A stretch of DNA of 10,984 nucleotides from VMEP01 sp964414265 (GCA_964414265.1 CAYPVT010000025.1:1-10984), one strand, 5' to 3'. Positions 1-6,338 are shown, numbered from the stretch's first letter. The notes: generated by a model from the letters alone, not told the origin. Numbers and translations: made by a program.

Positions 1-4
1 AATT

Positions 5-64
5 GGCGCATATCCTCAATTAAGAGGAGTGCCATATGTATGTGAACTTATGCAGGCCTGCGCC
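5..64. other. Structured non-coding segment with nested inverted repeats
   Basis: The outer arms GGCGCA (5-10) and TGCGCC (59-64) are exact reverse complements. They enclose a hairpin TCCTC-aattaa-GAGGA (13-28) and a 10-bp palindrome GCAGGCCTGC (52-61). I see no T-loop motif, so it is not a normal tRNA. It could be the end of a feature that lies mostly outside the window. Weak evidence. Confidence 0.2.
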
Positions 65-79
65 AAAAACAACGTTTTT
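65..79 (-). terminator. Short A/T hairpin downstream of the small acidic ORF
   Basis: AAAAAC (65-70) and GTTTTT (74-79) pair around a 3-nt loop, 9 bases past the stop codon of the minus-strand ORF at 89-283. Only one G-C pair is present, so the stem is weak and the terminator role is tentative. Confidence 0.3.
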
Positions 80-88
80 CGTCTTGTT

Positions 89-283
89 TTAGTGGAGGTT
101 GTTAAAAGAGACGTCTTTCCTTAGTTTTTTAAGAGCTTCGCTGAGTTTTTTCTCCTCCTCGGCTGTTAATTCTTGTGTCTCCGGGTATTGTTCTGTGTTT
201 TTTCCAAAAAGATCCTCGCGACCCAAAAGAGAAGCATCTCCATGTGCTTCATTTTCGTTCATTGGTAGTGATTCTGGTCCCAT
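89..283 (-). CDS. Small acidic hypothetical protein (64 aa)
   Basis: I do not recognise a family. The product is hydrophilic, with no membrane segment or cysteine. A Glu/Lys-rich stretch near residues 40-56 (AEEEKKLSEALKKLRKD) should form an amphipathic helix. Met8 (position 262) is an alternative start; neither start has a clear Shine-Dalgarno site. The gene would point away from xerC, with a structured spacer between them. Protein-like composition and a weak terminator-like hairpin at the 3' side are the only support, so it may be a chance ORF. Confidence 0.42.
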   Translation of the reverse strand: MGPESLPMNENEAHGDASLLGREDLFGKNTEQYPETQELTAEEEKKLSEALKKLRKDVSFNNLH

Positions 284-292
284 ATTTGTATG

Positions 293-362
293 TTTATTTC
301 AACGAGTGAGGATCGCGTGGATGAGTATTCTCGTACACAGCGTCCGAGCGACGTTGAATAAA
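293..362. other. Long bulged hairpin in the intergenic region before xerC
   Basis: The outer arms TTTATTTCAACG and CGTTGAATAAA pair over 11 bp with one bulged T. Inside, GGATCGCGTG and CAGCGTCC can pair with two bulges, and GAG-tatt-CTC closes the tip, so the 70-nt segment folds end to end. A second short hairpin AAAAGG/CCTTTT (361-378) follows. The rest of 284-488 shows only the xerC -10 box. The function is unknown: a small RNA, a terminator or an old inverted-repeat element are all possible. Confidence 0.4.
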
Positions 363-466
363 AAGGGTAATACCTTTTACATAACTATATCATAAAAAAA
401 TAAATGGTATCAGATTTTTCTCCACTTTTTATTTTGGAGTATAGACACCGCGCTTGCTAGTTATCG

Positions 467-475
467 TGGTAAAAT
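467..475 (+). promoter_or_regulatory. Extended -10 promoter of xerC
   Basis: TGG immediately before TAAAAT fits the extended -10 pattern (TGn plus hexamer). No good -35 hexamer lies 16-18 bp upstream, as extended -10 promoters allow. Transcription would start near 482, leaving about 7 nt before the ATG and no room for a Shine-Dalgarno site. Confidence 0.5.
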
Positions 476-488
476 ATTTTACGACATC

Positions 489-1415
489 ATGACTCAAGAT
501 TTAAAGAGCTTAAAACAACAATTTCTCGAATATATTGAAATTGAACGTGGAAGAAGCTTAAAAACTGTTCGTAATTATGACGCCTACCTTGAACGTTTTC
601 TTCTTCAAACAAACGCCAAACACCCCAAAGATATAACCGATGATTCCATAAGAGAATTTCGTCTTTGGTTGAATAGACAAGAAGGTCGTCGTGAGCGTGG
701 AATGAGCGCTGGCACTTTAAAAAAGAAAACTCAAAACTATTATTTAATTGCTTTACGTATTTTTCTTAAATACTTAATGAAAAGAGGCATTGAAGCTCTT
801 CCTCCTGATCGAATTGAACTTGCAAAGGTAACAGAGAGGTCGCTTGATCTTATTTCTTTAGATGAGTTAGAGCGATTACTCAAAGCTCCCGTTGGCGATG
901 ATTTAAAAAGCTTACGAGATAAGGCGATTTTAGAATTACTTTTCTCAACAGGACTTCGTGTTTCGGAACTTTGCTCTCTTCCTCGCGACATCGATCTTCG
1001 TAAAGACGAATTTTCGGTACGAGGAAAAGGAGAAAAAGTGCGAGTTGTTTTTCTTTCTGAATCTGCAAAGGAAGCAATTAAAAAATATTTAGCAAAACGA
1101 GGAGACATGGAGGATGTTCTTTTTATTGGAACAGGAAGTGTTGGAAAAAAGAAAGGAGAAATAACACACTTAACAACCCGCTCGGTTGAAAGAATTGTTG
1201 CGCAGTATGCAATCAAGGCCGGTATCTCAAAAAAAGTAACCCCACATGTTATTCGGCACTCTTTTGCCACAGACTTGCTCGGCAACGGAGCAGACATTCG
1301 CTCTGTTCAAATGATGCTTGGACACGCTAGTATTTCAACCACACAGATTTATACTCACGTGACAGACAAGGCCCTCAGGGAAATACATAAGAAGTTTCAC
1401 AGCAAAGGAAAATGA
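489..1415 (+). CDS. xerC: Xer-family tyrosine recombinase (308 aa)
   Basis: Site-specific recombinase that cuts and rejoins DNA through a phosphotyrosine. Its expected housekeeping role is resolving chromosome dimers at dif. An N-terminal SAM-like core-binding domain covers about residues 1-105 and the catalytic domain about 120-305. The full catalytic set is visible: Arg157 (STGLRVSE), Lys180 (GKGEK), His253 and Arg256 (HVIRHSF), His279 (LGHAS) and Tyr288 (TTQIYTH). Its 308 residues match XerC/XerD. The sequence does not let me choose between XerC and XerD; lineages with one Xer use it alone. The ATG at 489 fits the domain start and lies just after an extended -10 box. Its last codons are duplicated downstream (1457-1485), a sign that its 3' end was rearranged. 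It could instead be an integrase, but no cargo genes adjoin it. Confidence 0.95.
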   Translation: MTQDLKSLKQQFLEYIEIERGRSLKTVRNYDAYLERFLLQTNAKHPKDITDDSIREFRLWLNRQEGRRERGMSAGTLKKKTQNYYLIALRIFLKYLMKRGIEALPPDRIELAKVTERSLDLISLDELERLLKAPVGDDLKSLRDKAILELLFSTGLRVSELCSLPRDIDLRKDEFSVRGKGEKVRVVFLSESAKEAIKKYLAKRGDMEDVLFIGTGSVGKKKGEITHLTTRSVERIVAQYAIKAGISKKVTPHVIRHSFATDLLGNGADIRSVQMMLGHASISTTQIYTHVTDKALREIHKKFHSKGK

Positions 1416-1485
1416 GGGAGATGTTTGCCCGGTACGAAGTAATCTTTCGTACGGGGTACATAAGAAGTTCCACTCTAAAAAATAG
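1384..1485 (+). repeat. Duplicated xerC 3' end around a hairpin
   Basis: The 13-mer TACATAAGAAGTT occurs at 1384-1396 inside xerC and at 1457-1469 after its stop codon. The real end encodes HKKFHSKGK-stop; the downstream copy, in another frame relative to xerC, encodes HKKFHSKK-stop (1459-1485). The copies differ at Phe (TTT/TTC) and Ser (AGC/TCT) without changing the residue. Between them is an imperfect hairpin, CCCGGTACGAA (1428-1438) against TTCGTACGGGG (1446-1456), with 10 of 11 positions paired. This looks like an insertion that brought a replacement gene end and left the old one behind. Confidence 0.7.
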
Positions 1486-1507
1486 AAATATTTGTATAAA
1501 AAACAAG

Positions 1508-1531
1508 AAAGACGCCACTTAGGGCGTCTTT
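1508..1531. terminator. Bidirectional terminator between xerC and the minus-strand small gene
   Basis: AAAGACGCC (1508-1516) and GGCGTCTTT (1523-1531) form a perfect 9-bp stem with a 6-nt loop. T-rich tracts follow in both directions. On the minus strand the stem begins at the stop codon of the 1531-1815 gene, so one hairpin can serve both converging genes. Confidence 0.8.
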
Positions 1532-1815
1532 TAGTCTGGAAGTCCAGCGTACCACTCTACAGAACCACCGTCTTTTAGGACGAGAGAGACAAACACCTCC
1601 TCCATGCCGTATTCCGGAAAATTTTTCTCCACATAATCAATTATTTCAAGAAGTGGAACACGTAGAGATACTTTCCTGCAAGACCTCCCGAAGTATAAGG
1701 TCTTACCTTTTTCACTTGAACAAATCCCCCAGTTGCCGTAGTCACAATTTTCCCCGTCTTCCTCCATTTGTCTTACTAAGTGTTTGACGCTATAGGTGTG
1801 ATTATTTAAGAACAT
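1531..1815 (-). CDS. Conserved-looking hypothetical protein (94 aa)
   Basis: I do not recognise a family. The product is soluble and acidic, with three cysteines (Cys24, Cys32, Cys46), an aromatic C-terminal stretch SVEWYAGLPD, and no signal peptide or membrane helix. The start is well supported: AAGGAG lies 7 nt before the ATG at 1815. A possible -10 (TATGAT) sits at 1848-1853 on the minus strand. The gene ends in a strong shared terminator. Clear translation and termination signals make it a real gene. The three cysteines could bind a metal, but no recognised motif supports this. Confidence 0.75.
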   Translation of the reverse strand: MFLNNHTYSVKHLVRQMEEDGENCDYGNWGICSSEKGKTLYFGRSCRKVSLRVPLLEIIDYVEKNFPEYGMEEVFVSLVLKDGGSVEWYAGLPD

Positions 1816-1910
1816 GTCGAATCTCCTTTTTTGTAATTTCTGTATCTATCATATGCTAAAATAGAAAAAATGAAATCCCGTTAGAAATCGTTAAAAGTTA
1901 TATTTTAATA

Positions 1911-2102
1911 ATGAAGAAAATTACCATACAACTAGACGGCAATGTAATAAACACTAATTTAAAGTATGAAAGCGTCAGCGCTTTCTACCTGCCCACCAAG
2001 GCCAGAGCAACAAGGGTGGTTATTTTAGAAAAAATGAAAATTTATATTATAAATTATTTAACCACTCATACTGCTTTAGGCGATGGCAGGCGGGTTTTCT
2101 AA
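1911..2102 (+). CDS. Doubtful small ORF upstream of exonuclease III (63 aa)
   Basis: An ATG follows an A/T-rich -10-like TATATT (1899-1904), and the ORF runs to a TAA ending five bases before the xth start. The N-terminal residues (MKKITIQLDGNVI) look protein-like, but the C-terminal half is not convincing and I recognise nothing. There is no Shine-Dalgarno site. It may be a short leader peptide, a decayed gene or simply the untranslated region of xth. Kept so that the gap 1816-2106 is described. Confidence 0.2.
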   Translation: MKKITIQLDGNVINTNLKYESVSAFYLPTKARATRVVILEKMKIYIINYLTTHTALGDGRRVF

Positions 2103-2106
2103 TGGG

Positions 2107-2880
2107 ATGAAAATAATCTCCTGGAATGTTAATGGTTTGCGTGCCGTGCACCGTAAGGACTTATTTCTTCCTTTTATAAAGAAAGAAAAGCCAGATATTT
2201 TATGTTTACAGGAAACTAAAGCCGAAGAAGTTCAGTTGCCGGAAGAAATAAAAAATATCCCTGGGTATTTTGGTTATTTCTCCCACTCAAGAGGGCGTAA
2301 GGGATATAGCGGAGTTGGTGTTTATACAAAAATAGCACCAGAAAAAATCGAAGAAGGAATGGGAATTAAAAAATTAGACGATGAAGGAAGACTTTTAGCT
2401 CTACACTTTAAAGATTTTGTAATTCTAAATGTTTATTTTCCAAACGGCGGAGGTGAATCTCATCGGTTGAAATATAAATTGGATTTTTACGAAGAATTTT
2501 TAAAACATATTGAAAAATTAAAAAAGAAAAATAAAGAAATTATTTTTTGCGGAGATGTTAATGTTGCACATGAAGCAATAGATGTTGCGAGACCGAAGGA
2601 AAATGAAGGTCAGATTGGGTTTTTACCAGAAGAACGCGCTTGGATTGATGAATATATTGCGCATGGATATATAGATATTTTCCGCTATTTCAATCCGGAA
2701 AAACAGAATGCTTATACTTGGTGGGATATGAAAACTCGTGCTCGCGACAGAAACGTTGGCTGGAGAATAGATTATTTTTTTGCTTCACTCGGTTTATTAA
2801 AAAAAATTACAGGAACAAAAATTCTTTCTGATGTTTTAGGTTCAGATCATTGCCCAATAAAACTTGAGATAAAAGATTAG
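2107..2880 (+). CDS. xth: Exodeoxyribonuclease III, AP endonuclease (257 aa)
   Basis: Base-excision-repair enzyme that cuts DNA 5' of abasic sites and degrades 3' ends, using Mg2+ in an endonuclease/exonuclease/phosphatase fold. All the family motifs are present in order: Asn7 (SWNVNGLR), Glu36 (LQETK), Tyr110 (NVYFPNG), Asp150 and Asn152 (GDVNVAH), Asp222 (WRIDYF) and Asp247-His248 (GSDHCP). The length is normal for the family. The start at 2107 is chosen because the family begins MKIISWNVNG; an in-frame ATG at 2083 would add eight unrelated residues. Its stop codon lies three bases from the end of the convergent gene, with no visible terminator between them, so opposing transcripts probably overlap. 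Confidence 0.95.
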   Translation: MKIISWNVNGLRAVHRKDLFLPFIKKEKPDILCLQETKAEEVQLPEEIKNIPGYFGYFSHSRGRKGYSGVGVYTKIAPEKIEEGMGIKKLDDEGRLLALHFKDFVILNVYFPNGGGESHRLKYKLDFYEEFLKHIEKLKKKNKEIIFCGDVNVAHEAIDVARPKENEGQIGFLPEERAWIDEYIAHGYIDIFRYFNPEKQNAYTWWDMKTRARDRNVGWRIDYFFASLGLLKKITGTKILSDVLGSDHCPIKLEIKD

Positions 2881-2883
2881 TTT

Positions 2884-3336
2884 TTAGGGCACCAAGATTT
2901 TTAATGGCAACGACGAAGATGTTGGCCAAAGTACAACACGATACGAATCATCACCACTTAATTCACCTTTAGATAATGTGTTTAGTCCACGATAATATAC
3001 ACGTACCCCATATAATCCCGGTTTAACCTCAATTCTGGTCGCATCTGGAAAATAATCGGAGCCACCCATGACCACAAGTTTCCCGCTTGGGATGCTTATA
3101 GAGCATTCATTGACTCTATCCCACAATCCCTGGTCACCTGTTGGTGCCTCTGTAAGAACCTCGACAGCTACAGGCACTTCGGTATTTCGTGCAGTTCCTA
3201 TACTGATTGCCTCTGGTAGAACTACAATCATTTGTTTAATTGTTTCATCAGTAATAGATTCCGAAAAATCTGGGTTTGCTTGCTCGTCTTGAATCACAAA
3301 AGCAAAGTAATCAGCAAACAAGTTGAAATGTGGCAT
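2884..3336 (-). CDS. Conserved protein of unknown function (150 aa)
   Basis: Soluble protein with no signal peptide. The motif run FNLFADYFAF, IGTARNTEVPV, WDRVNECSI, VVMGGSDYFPDA and GDDSYRVVLWP resembles a conserved hypothetical family that I recall from diverse bacteria but cannot name or assign a function. The open frame extends to an ATG at 3387, but I prefer the ATG at 3336: it starts right at the conserved motif, and a -10-like TACAAT lies at 3369-3374 on the minus strand, inside the longer frame. The gene converges on xth with a three-base gap. Upstream it is separated from the isoprenyl-synthase-like gene by a strong terminator, so it is a single-gene unit. Confidence 0.8.
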   Translation of the reverse strand: MPHFNLFADYFAFVIQDEQANPDFSESITDETIKQMIVVLPEAISIGTARNTEVPVAVEVLTEAPTGDQGLWDRVNECSISIPSGKLVVMGGSDYFPDATRIEVKPGLYGVRVYYRGLNTLSKGELSGDDSYRVVLWPTSSSLPLKILVP

Positions 3337-3388
3337 AAGTTTTTTATTTAAAAAATAATTATGAAATGATTGTACTATAAAAACCACT

Positions 3389-3431
3389 AAAATAAATAAA
3401 GGACACTTAAATTGTGTCCTTTATTTATTTT
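3389..3431 (-). terminator. Strong terminator of the cca / isoprenyl-synthase-like unit
   Basis: The 18-bp arms at 3389-3406 and 3414-3431 are exact reverse complements around a 7-nt loop, with core GGACAC/GTGTCC and A/T-rich flanks that supply the U-tract in either direction. The upstream arm (minus-strand sense) overlaps the leftover copy of the cca tail, so this was probably the cca terminator before the intervening gene arrived. Confidence 0.88.
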
Positions 3432-3450
3432 ACCCAATGTTTCTTTCAGA
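3426..3450 (-). repeat. Leftover copy of the cca 3' end
   Basis: The 17-mer TATTTTACCCAATGTTT occurs at 3426-3442 and at 4558-4574, the end of cca. On the minus strand the distal copy reads KKHWVK-stop, the same last six residues as cca. Similarity continues past a short gap in TTTCAGATA. The copy joins directly to the terminator at 3389-3431. The 1132 bp between the copies contain the whole isoprenyl-synthase-like gene, so this marks the far edge of an insertion at the cca 3' end. Confidence 0.8.
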
Positions 3451-3475
3451 TAACACTAACCAAATACAGTTTCCG

Positions 3476-4531
3476 CTAGGATATTTTTAGGCCAGATAAG
3501 TATTTGTTGTTTTTTATGATGATTGTGGAGTACTTTAGTCTGAGTTTTCCCTCCGATTCTGGTAATTCATCAATTAGTTTTTTTGACTCATTATAGTATT
3601 TTCTAAGTAGCTTTTTACAGTAATTATACGCACCTGAACTGTGAAGCACCTCAAGAATAGCGCGCCTGTCTACCTGTTCAATATCTTTGTTTACATGTTT
3701 TAAAAAAATATCTTTTTCGTCCTTAGTCCCATGCTTTAGAACATACCAAATAGGCAGGGTTAGACGGCCATTCCTTAGGTCTGCTGTGTGGTCTTGATAC
3801 CCTTTAAAGTCCGTATTTTCTGCGAGGATTGCGAAATCACCCAAATCGTTACTTATATGTAATCCGGTGCCTATCTTTCTCCCTATTTTTCTTACTAGAT
3901 TAAGTGTTTGCGCATCAGCATTAGCTAGAATCCCCCCGATTTCTGTTGATGCTCCATACAGGTAGCCACTTTGTAGAGATGATTTTTTTACATACAAATC
4001 AAGGTATTCTTGCTCGGTCTGGCTATCGTCGAAAGTTTCTATAGACATGCTCATATCAAGTGCCTGTCCTTGGTATGAGCACGTCATACAAGAAGACAAC
4101 ACTTCTAAAATACGCAATTTTTGTTCACTTTTTATATTAAAACTTAAAACTACTTTTTCTATTAATTCTCTGTAAATCCCTGAGGATATTGTTATGTAAC
4201 TTATTTCCTTTTTGACCTTAGCTGCACCCCAAACATTATTTTTGTTATCCAGTATCCAATTATCAAGATACGCGTTGTAGTTATTTAATTCAGACAACGA
4301 ACACGCCCCAACAAGATCTCCGCACTCTTCCTTTGTTAACGCTTTATATACTGACTCGGTTAAGAATGCTCGGAATACCCCACCTACTCTCTTTAGTGGT
4401 AGTTTTTGTATTTCCTCATATAGTTCGGGGGTACTTCTAGACTGTAGGTTTTCTATTTCCGCATTAATAAAATAATGGACTTTTTTAGAAATACTGTTCA
4501 TTGGGTCGAAATATAATTCGTTGATATTCAT
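3476..4531 (-). CDS. Divergent trans-isoprenyl diphosphate synthase-like protein (351 aa)
   Basis: Resembles the polyprenyl-synthetase superfamily, which condenses isoprenyl diphosphates, and its ComQ-type branch, which prenylates a peptide pheromone. Motifs in order: KR at 47-48, first metal site DNWILD at 90-95 (the family normally has DDxxxD), GQALD at 155-159, Lys183 before a small-residue helix, second site NDLGD at 228-232 (normally DDxxD), and DLRNGRLTLP at 251-260. Both metal motifs keep some Asp but have Asn substitutions, so standard chain elongation is uncertain. No signal peptide. It starts 25 nt after the cca stop and ends before a shared terminator, so it is probably cotranscribed with cca, although it appears to have been inserted there between copies of the cca tail. 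I am fairly sure of the fold and unsure of the reaction. Confidence 0.8.
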   Translation of the reverse strand: MNINELYFDPMNSISKKVHYFINAEIENLQSRSTPELYEEIQKLPLKRVGGVFRAFLTESVYKALTKEECGDLVGACSLSELNNYNAYLDNWILDNKNNVWGAAKVKKEISYITISSGIYRELIEKVVLSFNIKSEQKLRILEVLSSCMTCSYQGQALDMSMSIETFDDSQTEQEYLDLYVKKSSLQSGYLYGASTEIGGILANADAQTLNLVRKIGRKIGTGLHISNDLGDFAILAENTDFKGYQDHTADLRNGRLTLPIWYVLKHGTKDEKDIFLKHVNKDIEQVDRRAILEVLHSSGAYNYCKKLLRKYYNESKKLIDELPESEGKLRLKYSTIIIKNNKYLSGLKIS

Positions 4532-4556
4532 AGTTGTTTATTCTTCTAAACTCCTT

Positions 4557-6026
4557 CTATTTTACCCAATGTTTTTTTCTTATTTCAGATACTTCTTTAG
4601 ACTCCTCTTCCTCCTTTTTAGCTTTTCCTTCCTCTCCTAATTTCTTTAACTCTTCAATTGACAGTTTTATTAGTTCAACTGAACGTTTTTCTAGGTATTC
4701 AGATGTATTTTTCTCTGGTTCATCGAGCATTTCTTCGAGGAGGGCGTGTAAAACATAGCCTATTTTAGGACCTGGGGTTTCATGTGTAACTTCCATAATA
4801 CGTTTCCCGTCTATTTTCAGCATGGCAACCGATATCGGCGCGCGCATCGCCTCTTCAATCATAGACTCATATTTTCTAAGCCGATACGGGGTCTCTTTCG
4901 GTCTTCCCATGCCGATACGGTCGCAGGCGCGAAGTTTCATTAAGTCCCAAACATGTTCTGGTCCAACGTTTTTTACAATACGCCTTACTGCCGATAGGGT
5001 TATTTTATCTACGTCTGAAAAAAATAAATGATAACGCACTAACTTTGAAACAACATCTACGATTTCTCGCGGGAAACGCATTCTTTCAAGAATTTTTTTT
5101 GTTACACGTGAACCAACGACATCATGCCCATAGAAGGTATAATCTTTCTTTTCATCAGACCAACGACGTGTTTCAGGCTTAGAAACATCATGAAATAGAG
5201 CAGAAAGTCTCACGTGTAACGGCCACTCACGGTCTGCCGAGTGTTGTAAGGCCCTTAAGTTGTGCTCCCAAACGTCATAGATATGGTCACCGTTTTGTTT
5301 AATGTTAATTCCAGCTTCTGTTTCAGGTGAAACATATTTTAGAATACCAAGTCGATTGGCTAAAACGATTCCAATCATTGGGTCTGGGGACATAATCAAT
5401 TTAATGAATTCATCACGAATACGCTCTTGAGCAATTTTACCGAGGTTTTTAACGTTATTTTCTAAGGCTTTTTCGGTCTCGCTGTTAATCATGAAACCCA
5501 ATTCAGTAGCTAACCTGATAGCCCTGAGGACTCGAAGGGCGTCTTCGGCAAATCTTTCCTCTGGATCACCAACAGCCCTAATAACTTTGTCCTTTATATC
5601 TTTTTGTCCGTTATACGGATCAACAATTTGTCCTTTAGTAATATCATAGGCGATTGCGTTGATAGTGAAGTCTCTCCGCTTTAAATCGTCTTCTAGGTTT
5701 TTACTAAAAACAACAGAGTCTGGCCTACGGTAATCGCTGTATTTTCCTTCAATTCGATATGGAGTTATTTCAACCACCTTTAAAGATTCATCTTCAGTAT
5801 TTTCATTTACAACACCAACTGTTCCATATTCATTTTCGTAAAATGTTTTTGGAAATATTTTAATAATATCTTCTGGTCTTGCGTTGGTTGTAAAATCCCA
5901 ATCTTTTGGCTTTCTTCCTGCCAGTACATCACGAACACAACCTCCAACTAGGTATGCCTCAAAACCAGCTTTTTCCAAAGATTCGCTTATGGCGCCTATG
6001 TTTTCTGGAATATTTTCCGGTTTCAT
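4557..6026 (-). CDS. cca: tRNA CCA nucleotidyltransferase with HD domain (489 aa)
   Basis: Adds or repairs the 3'-terminal CCA of tRNAs using CTP and ATP without a template. A class II head domain carries GGCVRD (28-33) and the metal site DWD (42-44), followed by RRDFTINA (117-124) and ERFAEDALRVLRAIR (157-171), a neck/body region, and an HD domain with His279-Asp280 (ALFHDVSK). The C-terminal tail (about 455-489) is Lys/Glu-rich and probably helical, ending KKHWVK. The enzyme looks essential here: none of the four tRNA genes in the window encodes CCA. Alternative product names (poly(A) polymerase, A-adding enzyme) cannot be excluded from motifs alone. The ATG lies 9 nt after a -10-like TAAAAT, so the message is probably leaderless. 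Its last codons are duplicated at 3426-3442. Confidence 0.93.
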   Translation of the reverse strand: MKPENIPENIGAISESLEKAGFEAYLVGGCVRDVLAGRKPKDWDFTTNARPEDIIKIFPKTFYENEYGTVGVVNENTEDESLKVVEITPYRIEGKYSDYRRPDSVVFSKNLEDDLKRRDFTINAIAYDITKGQIVDPYNGQKDIKDKVIRAVGDPEERFAEDALRVLRAIRLATELGFMINSETEKALENNVKNLGKIAQERIRDEFIKLIMSPDPMIGIVLANRLGILKYVSPETEAGINIKQNGDHIYDVWEHNLRALQHSADREWPLHVRLSALFHDVSKPETRRWSDEKKDYTFYGHDVVGSRVTKKILERMRFPREIVDVVSKLVRYHLFFSDVDKITLSAVRRIVKNVGPEHVWDLMKLRACDRIGMGRPKETPYRLRKYESMIEEAMRAPISVAMLKIDGKRIMEVTHETPGPKIGYVLHALLEEMLDEPEKNTSEYLEKRSVELIKLSIEELKKLGEEGKAKKEEEESKEVSEIRKKHWVK

Positions 6027-6035
6027 TGTTTAAAA

Positions 6036-6041
6036 ATTTTA
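6036..6041 (-). promoter_or_regulatory. -10 box of cca, leaderless arrangement
   Basis: On the minus strand TAAAAT is followed by 9 nt and then the cca ATG, so transcription should start about two to three bases before the start codon. I see no good -35 box. The divergent tRNA-Arg promoter starts 10 bp away. Confidence 0.45.
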
Positions 6042-6050
6042 CTCCAGGTT

Positions 6051-6078
6051 TTGATATTTTCCTAATTTTCCTTATGAT
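6051..6078 (+). promoter_or_regulatory. Promoter of tRNA-Arg
   Basis: TTGATA (6051-6056) and TATGAT (6073-6078) are spaced by 16 bp. The tRNA begins 12 bp after the -10, so the 5' leader is a few bases long. Confidence 0.65.
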
Positions 6079-6090
6079 GTATGGGATTAA

Positions 6091-6162
6091 GCCCCCGTAG
6101 TGAAATGGATATCACGACAGTCTTCGAAACTGTTATTCCAGGTTCGAATCCTGGCAGGGGCA
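6091..6162 (+). tRNA. tRNA-Arg(UCG)
   Basis: Full cloverleaf: acceptor GCCCCCG/CAGGGGC (one C.A mismatch), D-stem GTGA/TCAC, anticodon stem ACAGT/ACTGT with loop CTTCGAA (anticodon TCG at 6124-6126), T-arm CCAGG-TTCGAAT-CCTGG, and discriminator A at 6162. CCA is not encoded. The 3' part (6143-6162) is followed two bases beyond 6165 by its own reverse complement, which could compete with folding of the T-arm and acceptor. Confidence 0.95.
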
Positions 6163-6170
6163 TATGAATA

Positions 6171-6267
6171 TGCCCCTGCCAGGATTCGAAAGCCGGAGCG
6201 CGACGGCGCGAGGCGGGGCTGCGCAAAAATTTAGCAAAATTTTATGCGTAGCCGAATCCTGGCAGGG
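6171..6267 (+). repeat. tRNA-linked three-way-junction repeat, copy A (Arg)
   Basis: Order: antisense copy of the tRNA-Arg 3' part (6174-6188); linker AAA; hairpin HpI (6192-6214) with outer stem GCC/GGC, internal loop GGA/GA, inner stem GCGC/GCGC and loop GACG; linker GGGG; 33-nt hairpin HpII (6219-6251) with a 14-bp stem, AGCA loop, bulged A and G.U wobble; linker C; sense copy of the tRNA 3' part, CGAATCCTGGCAGGG (6253-6267). The sense copy repeats 6145-6159 exactly at an offset of 108. Antisense and sense arms pair over 15 bp and close a three-way junction. No protein is encoded. Much more GC-rich than its surroundings. Confidence 0.85.
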
Positions 6268-6303
6268 AGTTTGGTTTGGGCTAAAGTAATAAAATTAGTA
6301 ACT

Positions 6304-6317
6304 CGTGACCGAATCCT
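6304..6317 (+). repeat. Possible decayed tail of another repeat copy
   Basis: CGTGACCGAATCCT combines the last bases of a HpII (GTGACC, as in copy B) with the tRNA-Arg end GAATCCT, then diverges. No HpI or HpII precedes it. It may be the remnant of a second insertion next to copy A. The rest of 6268-6338 shows nothing I can name. Confidence 0.35.
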
Positions 6318-6338
6318 AACTGGACGTTTATGTTTTAT

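Noticed and set aside
1..64. tRNA or integron attC site at the window start
   Set aside because: No T-loop or anticodon arm, and no attC core sites (GTTRRRY/RYYYAAC) at the arms; only generic inverted repeats.
740..1297. 185-aa minus-strand open frame opposite xerC
   Set aside because: Shadow of the recombinase gene, Ser/Arg-rich composition with no motif or start signal.
2083..2106. Upstream ATG for exonuclease III
   Set aside because: It adds eight residues outside the conserved MKIISWNVNG start and has no ribosome site.
3337..3387. Upstream ATG for the conserved unknown protein
   Set aside because: The extra 17 residues overlap a -10-like box and precede the conserved motif; the ATG at 3336 is better.
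6171..6267. IS200/IS605-related REP element
   Set aside because: No TnpA-like gene is in the window, and the paired HpI/HpII with host-matched arms does not fit the usual REP form. A distant relation remains possible.
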